Shown here: positions 1 to 5,421 of the stretch, piece after piece | Layout: every line of letters begins with the position of its first letter | Numbering within the stretch: the first letter of the stretch is position 1 | From: Sulfurimonas sp. | GTDB lineage: Bacteria; Campylobacterota; Campylobacteria; Campylobacterales; Sulfurimonadaceae | DNA length: 6,402 nt | Reading direction: 5' to 3' | NCBI GenBank assembly: GCA_027066935.1 | Contig: JAMOMX010000412.1 | Span: 1 to 6,402, forward strand | The notes under the pieces: model-generated | The model's database searches: none | Seen by the model: only the letters and a program-made list of their open reading frames with translations | What the model was told of the DNA's origin: nothing | Translations under genes and position numbers: made by a program

Positions 1-116
1 TGCTAAGTAGAACACCACAAAATTATGCTAGGATTATTAAAAAAAGTATAAAAGATTTGCCAAAGATAGTAAATGTACCAACAAATGAATTTTTTGCAGT
101 CTTAAAAAAAAGATGA
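1..116 (+). CDS. C-terminal end of an unidentified protein (5' truncated by the window)
   Basis: Reading from base 3, an open frame runs 37 codons to a TGA at 114-116; the other two plus-strand frames hit stops within the first ten bases. The visible tail is basic (it ends AVLKKR) and shows no motif I can identify. The stop lies 13 bases before the start of the next gene, which has its own ribosome binding site, so it is probably the previous member of the same operon. Position alone suggests a sugar-biosynthesis or glycan-related protein, but nothing in these residues proves that. Confidence 0.6.
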   Translation, partial: LSRTPQNYARIIKKSIKDLPKIVNVPTNEFFAVLKKR

Positions 117-120
117 TTAT

Positions 121-124
121 AGGA
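121..124 (+). promoter_or_regulatory. Ribosome binding site for the kinase/nucleotidyltransferase fusion
   Basis: AGGA sits five bases before the ATG at 130. It supports this start, which also places the nucleotidyltransferase fold at the very N-terminus as expected. Confidence 0.6.
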
Positions 125-129
125 AAAAA

Positions 130-1542
130 ATGAAAACAGTTTTTGTATATGGTGATTTTAATATATTACATCCTGGACACTTAAGGCTTTTAAAATTTGC
201 CAAAGGGAGTGGTGATTATCTTGTTGTTGGATTAAATCGTGATGAAGTAAATAAAAAAGGGATAACACAAGATATCCGATTAGAATCAATTCAAGCGACT
301 AGTTATGTGGATGAAGCATTTATACTTGATAGTTCAGCATTAAAATACATAAAAGAAAACAAACCAGATATAGTTGTAAAAGGTAAGGAGCATGAAAATA
401 AAGAAAATAATGAAACAGAGATATTAAACTCATACGGAGGGAAACTCCTTTTTAGTTCTGGTGAAATAGCATTTTCATCAATGGATTTACTCCAGAGAGA
501 GTTTTTATCTTTTAGCTCTAAGCCTCAACACTCTCAAGAATATATCTCTAGACATAAATTAGATTTTTCCAATCTAAAAGAGATAATTCAAAATTTTTCA
601 AAATTAAATGTATTAGTAATTGGTGATACGATAGTTGATGAGTATATCACATGTGAGCCATTAGGTATGAGTCAAGAAGATCCAACTATAGTTGTATCAC
701 CATTAGCTACAAATAAATTTATAGGTGGTGGAGCTATAGTTGCTTCTCATGCTAAAACTTTAGGAGCAAATGTAGAATTTATCTCTGTTGTTGGAGATGA
801 TAAGAATAAAGAGTATGTTAAACAAGGATTAGAAAATCTAGGTATAAAAACATCTCTTTTTTGTGATAGCACAAGACCAACAACATTAAAACAAAGGTTT
901 CGTGCTAATTCTAAAACTCTATTAAGGGTAAATCATTTAAAACAACATAGTATAAATAAAGATATTGAAAATGAGATATTAAAAAATGTAAAAAACTCTA
1001 TAGATAGTATAGATTTAATTATATTTTCAGATTTTTCATATGGTCTTCTTACAAATAAAGTTATTAAAAATATTTCAAAACTAGCAAATGATAAAGATAT
1101 ATTTATAGCAGCAGATTCGCAAAGTTCTTCTCAAGTTGGTGATATAGCTAAATTTAAAAACATGACATTAGTTACACCAACAGAGCGAGAGATACGACTT
1201 TCTTTAAATGATTTTGAATCAGGTTTAGTAGTTTTATCAGAAAAACTAGCAAAAAAATCAAATGCAAAATATATATTTACAACTTTAGGTGCTGAGGGAG
1301 TTATGATTTATAATACAGAAAATGAAAAACTTTTAACTGATAATATAAAAGCTCTTGGAAATATTGTTAAAGATGTTAGTGGGGCAGGAGATTCTCTACT
1401 TATCAGTGCTGCAATGGCTTTGAGTGTTAGTGCAAATATTTGGCAAAGTGCATATATTGGTTCACTTGCAGCTGCAATTCAAGTAAGTCGCGTTGGAAAT
1501 ATTCCAATTAAAAAAGATGAAATTCTTCAAGAGTTACAATAG
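130..1542 (+). CDS. Bifunctional nucleotidyltransferase / PfkB-family sugar kinase, HldE(RfaE)-like with reversed domain order
   Basis: Probable cytoplasmic enzyme that phosphorylates a sugar phosphate and transfers a nucleotide to it, as HldE does for heptose 7-phosphate in ADP-heptose synthesis. Residues 1-125 form a cytidylyltransferase-type domain: GDFNILHPGH at 8-17 contains the HxGH nucleotide-binding motif, and later stretches (DIVVKG at 80-85, FSSMDLL near 115-121) follow the RfaE pattern. Residues 158-470 form a ribokinase/PfkB domain: GDTIVDEY at 165-172, the GGGAIVA glycine motif at 199-205, TPTERE at 349-354, and DVSGAGDS at 415-422 with the catalytic Asp421. The kinase follows HldE landmarks (GDxxxD start, RVGNIPI near 454-460). 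At 470 residues it matches HldE in size, but E. coli HldE has the kinase first; here the nucleotidyltransferase comes first. Substrate and nucleotide are inferred; a non-heptose sugar is possible. The stop abuts the next gene's ATG. Confidence 0.85.
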   Translation: MKTVFVYGDFNILHPGHLRLLKFAKGSGDYLVVGLNRDEVNKKGITQDIRLESIQATSYVDEAFILDSSALKYIKENKPDIVVKGKEHENKENNETEILNSYGGKLLFSSGEIAFSSMDLLQREFLSFSSKPQHSQEYISRHKLDFSNLKEIIQNFSKLNVLVIGDTIVDEYITCEPLGMSQEDPTIVVSPLATNKFIGGGAIVASHAKTLGANVEFISVVGDDKNKEYVKQGLENLGIKTSLFCDSTRPTTLKQRFRANSKTLLRVNHLKQHSINKDIENEILKNVKNSIDSIDLIIFSDFSYGLLTNKVIKNISKLANDKDIFIAADSQSSSQVGDIAKFKNMTLVTPTEREIRLSLNDFESGLVVLSEKLAKKSNAKYIFTTLGAEGVMIYNTENEKLLTDNIKALGNIVKDVSGAGDSLLISAAMALSVSANIWQSAYIGSLAAAIQVSRVGNIPIKKDEILQELQ

Positions 1543-2268
1543 ATGAAAGCATTGCTTTTGTGTGCTGGATTAGGAACTAGGTTAAGACCTATTACTGATA
1601 CTATCCCAAAATGTTTAGTGCCAATTAATGGTAAACCTTTACTTGAGTATTGGCTTGAAAATCTAACAAATGTTGGAGTAAATGAGTTTTTAATAAATAC
1701 TTCATATCTAAGTGAGCAAGTTGAAGAGTTTATTAAAAATTCTAAATATAGTGATAAAGTTACTTTAGTTTATGAAGAAAAACTTTTAAATACTGGTGGT
1801 ACACTTTTAGCAAATAAAGAGTTTTTTGATGAAAAGCCATTTATGTTGGTTCATGCTGATAACTTATCGTTTTGTGATTTTGAGCTTTTTATAAAATCAC
1901 ATCTAAATAGAGCTAAAAGGTGTGAAATGACAATGATGCTTTTTAAGAGTGATACACCAAGTAGTTGTGGTATTGTTAAGCTTGATAACGACAATATTGT
2001 TCAAGAGTTTTATGAAAAAATAAAAAACCCTCCCTCAAATTTGGCAAATGGAGCTGTATATATATGTGAAACAACTATTTTTGATTTTTTAAAAAGCTTA
2101 GATAAAGTAGATATTGATTTTAGTAATGATCTATTACCAAAGTATATAGGAAAGATAAATACATATCTTAATGATACTTATCATAGAGATATTGGCACCA
2201 TTAAGAGTTATGCACTAGCACAAATTGAGTGTAGAAGTTTTATAAACAGACACTACATCTCGAGTTAA
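1543..2268 (+). CDS. Sugar-phosphate nucleotidyltransferase (mannose-1-phosphate guanylyltransferase / HddC-like)
   Basis: Cytoplasmic enzyme expected to join a sugar 1-phosphate and an NTP into a nucleotide sugar plus pyrophosphate. The fold is the NTP_transferase type: the N-terminal signature AGLGTRLRP (8-16) followed by PK (22-23) binds the nucleotide, NTGGT at 83-87 contacts the base and sugar, HADN at 104-107 supplies the metal-binding Asp in place of the usual GD, NGAVY at 169-173 and DIGT at 216-219 complete the family pattern. At 241 residues it is a minimal catalytic domain without a C-terminal left-handed helix acyltransferase. The ATG follows the upstream TAG with no gap and only a weak AAGAG lies nine bases before it, so translation is probably coupled to the kinase fusion. 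The neighbour suggests a heptose or related sugar (HddC makes GDP-D,D-heptose), but glucose, mannose or MurNAc phosphates are alternatives; the nucleotide cannot be read from sequence alone. Confidence 0.85.
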   Translation: MKALLLCAGLGTRLRPITDTIPKCLVPINGKPLLEYWLENLTNVGVNEFLINTSYLSEQVEEFIKNSKYSDKVTLVYEEKLLNTGGTLLANKEFFDEKPFMLVHADNLSFCDFELFIKSHLNRAKRCEMTMMLFKSDTPSSCGIVKLDNDNIVQEFYEKIKNPPSNLANGAVYICETTIFDFLKSLDKVDIDFSNDLLPKYIGKINTYLNDTYHRDIGTIKSYALAQIECRSFINRHYISS

Positions 2269-2867
2269 CTATCTTTTTTCTTTAAACTTTTTATAGCGAT
2301 GGTCCGCCCTACTTTTTTAGGTGCAGTTTTTTTCTTATCATATGGTTTTTTGTTGTCATACGGTTTTTTATTGCCATAAGGCTTTTTATCACTTCGTGGT
2401 TTAAAAGGTTTTTTTCCATCACTACGAGGTTTGAACTCTTTTTTTATAAACTCTTTTTTCTCTTCTATAACTTCTATCTCAAATCCAGCAATTACCTCTT
2501 GCTTTATAGCGCGACCAAGGAGTGTCTCAATTGGGTAGATTAAATTTTCTTCATCTTTATCTACTAAAACTAAAGCACCATTATCAGAGTGAGAGAGTCT
2601 TGAGATATATACTAAAGCCACTTCAGGCAGATCATAACTAATAATGAGTTGTGTTTTTAACTCTTTGTCATTATAGAGGGTTTTATCATCCATAACTGTT
2701 ACATTATTTAAATTAATTTCATCTAATTCATCATTTTTTATTGCACTAACTACAATTATATTTTTATCTTTGTTAATTTCAAGAAGTTGTTTTAGTAGCT
2801 CTAGTTTTTTCTCTTTTAGTACAGGGTGTGCACGATGTTTTTGATGTTTTATATTTAATTGTGACAT
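2265..2867 (-). CDS. Stand-alone degenerate DEAD-box helicase C-terminal domain with Lys-rich repeat tail
   Basis: A 200-residue protein whose residues 18-132 resemble only the second RecA-like domain of RhlE-type RNA helicases. KKLELLKQLL (20-29) and NIIVVSA (36-42) match the strand and helix around motif IV. QLIISYDLPE (73-82) matches the motif V region (VxNYxLP). NGALVLV followed by IETLLGRAIK...IAGFE (96-130) matches the RhlE stretch after motif VI. Motif VI itself (HRxGRxxR) is replaced by SRLSHSDN (89-96), the block with motif Va is shortened, and the whole ATPase domain with Walker A and DEAD is absent, so no helicase activity is expected. Residues 137-200 are a highly basic, disordered-looking tail with KPRSD and KKPY repeats, probably binding RNA. 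Likely role: RNA or ribosome-associated accessory protein (inference). Its ATG overlaps the DUF234 gene's stop (TAATG), with a good AAGAAGG site six bases upstream. Confidence 0.8.
   Translation of the reverse strand: MSQLNIKHQKHRAHPVLKEKKLELLKQLLEINKDKNIIVVSAIKNDELDEINLNNVTVMDDKTLYNDKELKTQLIISYDLPEVALVYISRLSHSDNGALVLVDKDEENLIYPIETLLGRAIKQEVIAGFEIEVIEEKKEFIKKEFKPRSDGKKPFKPRSDKKPYGNKKPYDNKKPYDKKKTAPKKVGRTIAIKSLKKKDS
2338..2391 (-). repeat. Three tandem 18-bp units encoding the KKPY tail repeats
   Basis: Units at 2338-2355, 2356-2373 and 2374-2391 are direct 18-bp copies; the first two agree at 16 of 18 bases and the third agrees with the second at 13 of 18. On the minus strand each encodes a hexapeptide of the NKKPYD type. 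The unit length is a multiple of three, so copy-number change would lengthen or shorten the tail without a frameshift. A related, more diverged KPRSD-containing repeat of 9-10 residues lies beside it at protein residues 146-164. Confidence 0.75.
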
Positions 2868-3808
2868 TATTTACCTTCTTTAGTAAGAGATTTAAAATTT
2901 TTAACGCTGAAGAGTTTTAGATTTTCACTTTTAAGCAATTTAAGCTCATTGGAGAAACCTTTTTTTGAAAAAAGTACAAAAATATCTGCGTTTATCCCTG
3001 ATATTTTACATTTTTCTTGTAAAGATGTAAGCTCACTTTTTTTCACTTTAGAGTTTGAGTATCTGCATGAGCCAACTATGAGTTTGCCTGATTTTGTTTT
3101 GGCCATAATATCAAGTTCTATATCTTTATCCCAGTAACTTCTCACATCATTTAGCCAATCATCACCATCAAATTTTTGTTTTAATAACTCTTGAGAGAGT
3201 TGTATAAAGATTAGATTTAAAAACTCACTAAAACGATTGTCAAATCTCTCTTTAACCTCATCATAATTACCCTCTTTTATCCCTTTAAAAAATGGTGATA
3301 CAAATCCAAACCAAAAACGCACAAATGGACTTTGAAAGTAAAGTTTGTCAGAGAGAGTGCCTTGCTCGATATTTAGATGCCCCATAGGTTTTGCTTTTTG
3401 AGAAGTGATAATTCCATCTGCTACTAACTCATCAACAATTTTTTCGCCATCACCTGTAGATACCCTAGCTCTTTTAAAAACTGCATGCTCACGCCCATCA
3501 CCTAAAGCGATAGCTGATAAGATATTTTGAGTAGTAGCCTCTGATTTGTAAAGATTACAGACTGCTTTATGCACAAGTCCATACCTCTCTAGTAGTTTAG
3601 TTTTTACTACTTCAAACAGCGGCTGTGTTAAGTTTATTTGTTCATCCAAACCACCAAATACTGCAAAAAACTCTAAACCTTTTTCAAAGTCTGTTACTTT
3701 ATTTCTGTGGCAAAAGTGTTGAAATTGTTTTAGTATCGATAGATGATTTAGTAAAATAGGGGAGCCTTTTGTTTTGTATATGTAATTATACACAAACATT
3801 GCACACAT
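2867..3808 (-). CDS. DUF234-type protein: winged helix plus degenerate PD-(D/E)XK nuclease-like domain
   Basis: A 313-residue soluble protein similar in layout to the C-terminal region of archaeal-type ATPases (DUF234), here without the AAA+ ATPase part; no Walker A is present. Residues 24-60 contain the FxHFCHRNKxxDFEKGLEFFAVFGG-like opening that I associate with Campylobacterota members. About 95-140 looks like a winged helix. SDKLYFQSPFVRFWFGFV (about 153-170) and the following helices match the DUF234 core. The C-terminal part has the nuclease-like order D233 (in ELDIM) and then S247-C248-R249, where active enzymes have E-x-K, so catalysis is doubtful. Function is unknown; DNA binding or a link to nucleic-acid processing is inferred. 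The chosen ATG at 3808 is the most upstream ATG before an in-frame TAG at 3848-3850, but no ribosome binding site precedes it; M4 (3799) is an alternative. It is the first gene of a two-gene unit. Confidence 0.75.
   Translation of the reverse strand: MCAMFVYNYIYKTKGSPILLNHLSILKQFQHFCHRNKVTDFEKGLEFFAVFGGLDEQINLTQPLFEVVKTKLLERYGLVHKAVCNLYKSEATTQNILSAIALGDGREHAVFKRARVSTGDGEKIVDELVADGIITSQKAKPMGHLNIEQGTLSDKLYFQSPFVRFWFGFVSPFFKGIKEGNYDEVKERFDNRFSEFLNLIFIQLSQELLKQKFDGDDWLNDVRSYWDKDIELDIMAKTKSGKLIVGSCRYSNSKVKKSELTSLQEKCKISGINADIFVLFSKKGFSNELKLLKSENLKLFSVKNFKSLTKEGK
2874..2880 (-). promoter_or_regulatory. Ribosome binding site for the helicase-like protein, inside the DUF234 gene
   Basis: On the minus strand AAGAAGG lies six bases before the ATG that starts at 2867, within the last codons of the DUF234 gene. 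With the TAATG stop-start overlap it fixes the start and suggests coupled translation. Confidence 0.65.
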
Positions 3809-3824
3809 ATCTATTACAATGTTT
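3794..3824. repeat. Perfect 8-bp inverted repeat across the divergent promoter (candidate operator)
   Basis: AAACATTG at 3794-3801 and CAATGTTT at 3817-3824 are exact reverse complements separated by 15 bases. The element covers the DUF234 start codon on the minus strand and overlaps the likely -10 box of the efflux operon on the plus strand. Half-site centres are 23 bp apart, roughly two helical turns, which suits a dimeric regulator binding one face. Regulator unknown; none is encoded in the window. Confidence 0.5.
3815..3820 (+). promoter_or_regulatory. Probable -10 element of the metal-efflux operon promoter
   Basis: TACAAT lies 29 bases before the ATG at 3850, giving a predicted short leader that begins near 3827. 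No convincing -35 box is seen at the normal spacing, which is common for sigma-70 promoters in Campylobacterota. It overlaps the right arm of the inverted repeat, consistent with repression at this site. Confidence 0.4.
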
Positions 3825-3838
3825 TTATATTTAAAATT

Positions 3839-3843
3839 AGGAG
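3839..3843 (+). promoter_or_regulatory. Ribosome binding site for the FixH/YtkA-like protein
   Basis: AGGAG stands six bases before the ATG at 3850, a near-ideal placement that fixes this start and the signal peptide that follows it. Confidence 0.7.
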
Positions 3844-3849
3844 TTAACT

Positions 3850-4233
3850 ATGAAAGTTTTATCAATTGTAATTAGTATGTTTTTATTTTTTTCAATTTTA
3901 GATGCGGCGGCATTTCAAAAAGAGATTAAATCTAGAGATACAAAAGTTTATATCACATCTCAAAAGCAGTTAGGCACGGGTTCAAATACTTTAATATTAG
4001 ATATTAAAAAAAATGAAAAAGCAGTTAGCGATGCTAAAGTAAGTGTAAAAGTCTTTATGCCAGCAATGCCTGGTATGCCAGCGATGAAATCAATAACAGA
4101 TGCACAAGACTTAGGCAACGGAAAGTATAAAGCAAAAATAAACTTATCTATGGGTGGAACTTGGCAAGTACATATTTTTATTACCCCATCTGTAGGTAAA
4201 AAAATTCGTGTTAAAACATCAGTAAATATTTAA
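3850..4233 (+). CDS. Periplasmic FixH/YtkA-like protein with Met-rich motif, metal efflux accessory
   Basis: A 127-residue exported protein. Residues 1-21 are a signal peptide: Lys2, a hydrophobic core, and an AAA cleavage region before Phe22. The rest is a single small beta-sandwich-like domain of the YtkA/FixH type: a beta strand with NTLILDI (46-52), VSVKVFMP (64-71), the conserved DLGNGKYKAKINLSMGGTWQVHI region (87-109) and a final strand to the C-terminus. Between strands sits a Met cluster, M70, M73, M76 and M79 at every third position among Pro, Ala and Gly, well suited to bind Cu(I) or Ag(I) in the periplasm. Such proteins often precede TolC/CusB/CusA genes in this phylum. The likely role is a periplasmic metal carrier or sensor feeding the pump, analogous to but not homologous with CusF (inference). 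It heads the operon, and the next gene begins nine bases after its stop. Confidence 0.8.
   Translation: MKVLSIVISMFLFFSILDAAAFQKEIKSRDTKVYITSQKQLGTGSNTLILDIKKNEKAVSDAKVSVKVFMPAMPGMPAMKSITDAQDLGNGKYKAKINLSMGGTWQVHIFITPSVGKKIRVKTSVNI
4057..4086 (+). other. Met-rich candidate copper/silver-binding segment (M70-M79)
   Basis: The codons spell Met-Pro-Ala-Met-Pro-Gly-Met-Pro-Ala-Met, so methionines recur every three residues. At DNA level an ATGCCAGCxATG block occurs twice, separated by CCTGGT, suggesting a small internal duplication. Thioether clusters of this kind bind soft monovalent metals in periplasmic copper proteins. Confidence 0.55.
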
Positions 4234-4237
4234 GGAG
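4232..4237 (+). promoter_or_regulatory. Ribosome binding site for the TolC-family gene
   Basis: AAGGAG overlaps the upstream TAA stop and stands five bases before the ATG at 4243, supporting that start and tight operon coupling. Confidence 0.7.
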
Positions 4238-4242
4238 TTATT

Positions 4243-5421
4243 ATGAGTAGATTGTTTTTATTATTTGTTATCTGTTTAACTCAAGTAAGTGCTTATACAC
4301 TTAATGAGATTATAACTATAGCTCTTAAACAAAATAATTCATTAGAATCAATACAACATCGCATTAGTGCAAACAACTCAGCTGTTGATGCCTCTAATCA
4401 ATTTGCAAATCCTGCGCTTGCATATAATGTAAATACTTTAGATAACAAAGAAAAGATGGCTAAGCAGACTCTTAGTGTTAATCAAAAAGTATATTTTTAT
4501 GGCAAAAGAGATTCAAAAAAAGATGTTGCAATAGCACGGGGAGAGGTTTTAAATCAAAACTTATTACAAGCTAAAGTAAACTTGGTAAATGGCATAAGAA
4601 ATCAAGCTTATAAAATTTGGGAACTTGAAGAACTTTATAAAATTATTTTAGATTATGAAGATTTAACTAAACACAATATTGAGCTATCGCAATCTTATAC
4701 TAGCACCTCTGCAAATCAACATATGGGGATAATGTCAGCAAAGTTAACACTCTCAAATCTTCGTATCCAAAAAAGTTCATTAAGTGCTCAAATCAAAAGT
4801 GCATATTTAAAACTTTCATATTTAACCTCATTTAGAGTTGATAAATTAGATCTAAATATTAGTATTGATGATTTACCAGATATTGAGAGTTTAAAAGTAA
4901 ATCTAGTAAATAACAAAGCTTTATCTATAAGAGAAAAAGAGATAGATCAAAGTAAAGCAAAGGTAAATTTATTAGATTTAGATAACTATCCAGATATAAA
5001 TCTTTTAGCTTCTTACTCATTTAGAAAAAACTTTGATAACTATGCAATACTTGGTTTTGGTATGAGTTTACCAATTTATGGTTCAGAGAATTATAGAAGT
5101 GAGGGTGCTAGGGCTATGGTTTTATCAGCAAAAAGTTTAAAAGAAGATACTAAAATAGTTATAGATTCAGAATTTGAGAGTGTGTATGAGCAGATGAAAT
5201 CACAGTATGAAATATATCATATTATTCATGATGAAGCTATCTCTCAGTTAGATCATATGTTTGAATTGATTGATTCTAGCATCTCAACAGGGGGAGATCT
5301 GTTTAAGTATATAGATATCTTAACTCAAAAGTTAAAATTAGAACAACAAAGTATAAAAGCTATTGCACAATACAATATAGCAATGGCAAAAATATTAGCA
5401 TTATCAGGAGAGATGAAATGA
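4243..5421 (+). CDS. TolC-family outer membrane channel of a metal RND efflux system (CusC/CzcC-like)
   Basis: Outer membrane factor that would form a trimeric channel-tunnel with the adaptor and RND pump. Residues 1-17 are a signal peptide ending VSA before Tyr18; there is no lipobox (the only nearby Cys, C11, is preceded by Ile), unlike E. coli CusC, a lipoprotein. The mature protein shows the OEP pattern of two related halves: a start LNEIITIALKQN (20-31), a beta stretch NPALAYNV (56-63), LSVNQKVYFYGKR (77-89), long amphipathic helices at about 90-195, then the second half with LLASYSF (254-260), FGMSLPIYG (272-280) and helices to the end. At 392 residues it is shorter than CusC (about 457), typical of compact Campylobacterota members. 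Its TGA overlaps the adaptor's ATG by four bases (ATGA), so the two are probably made in step. The metal is inferred from the neighbours. Confidence 0.85.
   Translation: MSRLFLLFVICLTQVSAYTLNEIITIALKQNNSLESIQHRISANNSAVDASNQFANPALAYNVNTLDNKEKMAKQTLSVNQKVYFYGKRDSKKDVAIARGEVLNQNLLQAKVNLVNGIRNQAYKIWELEELYKIILDYEDLTKHNIELSQSYTSTSANQHMGIMSAKLTLSNLRIQKSSLSAQIKSAYLKLSYLTSFRVDKLDLNISIDDLPDIESLKVNLVNNKALSIREKEIDQSKAKVNLLDLDNYPDINLLASYSFRKNFDNYAILGFGMSLPIYGSENYRSEGARAMVLSAKSLKEDTKIVIDSEFESVYEQMKSQYEIYHIIHDEAISQLDHMFELIDSSISTGGDLFKYIDILTQKLKLEQQSIKAIAQYNIAMAKILALSGEMK
5406..5410 (+). promoter_or_regulatory. Ribosome binding site for the adaptor gene
   Basis: AGGAG lies inside the last codons of the channel gene, seven bases before the ATG at 5418, and selects that ATG over the in-frame methionine codon of the channel gene at 5413. 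Confidence 0.6.

Noticed and set aside
2259..2270. CTCGAG and AGTTAACT palindromes at the convergent junction as a bidirectional terminator
   Set aside because: They are short, overlap each other and lack a stable stem with a following T-run on either strand.
2949..3137. 62-codon plus-strand open frame
   Set aside because: It lies wholly inside the DUF234 gene on the opposite strand, has no ribosome binding site and shows no recognisable protein pattern; it is an antisense shadow.
2265..3808. A complete defence system (nuclease plus helicase) on the minus strand
   Set aside because: The helicase part lacks its ATPase domain and motif VI, and the nuclease-like site is altered; no further effector, sensor or mobile-element signature is present in the window, so a defence label is not supported.
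3799..3820. TTGCAC (3799-3804) as a -35 box for TACAAT (3815-3820)
   Set aside because: The spacing is only 10 bases, far below the usual 16-18, so the pair is not a standard sigma-70 promoter.
4273..4275. Cys11 of the TolC-family protein as a lipoprotein attachment site
   Set aside because: The residue before it is Ile and the cysteine sits in the middle of the hydrophobic core; an ordinary VSA cleavage site follows.
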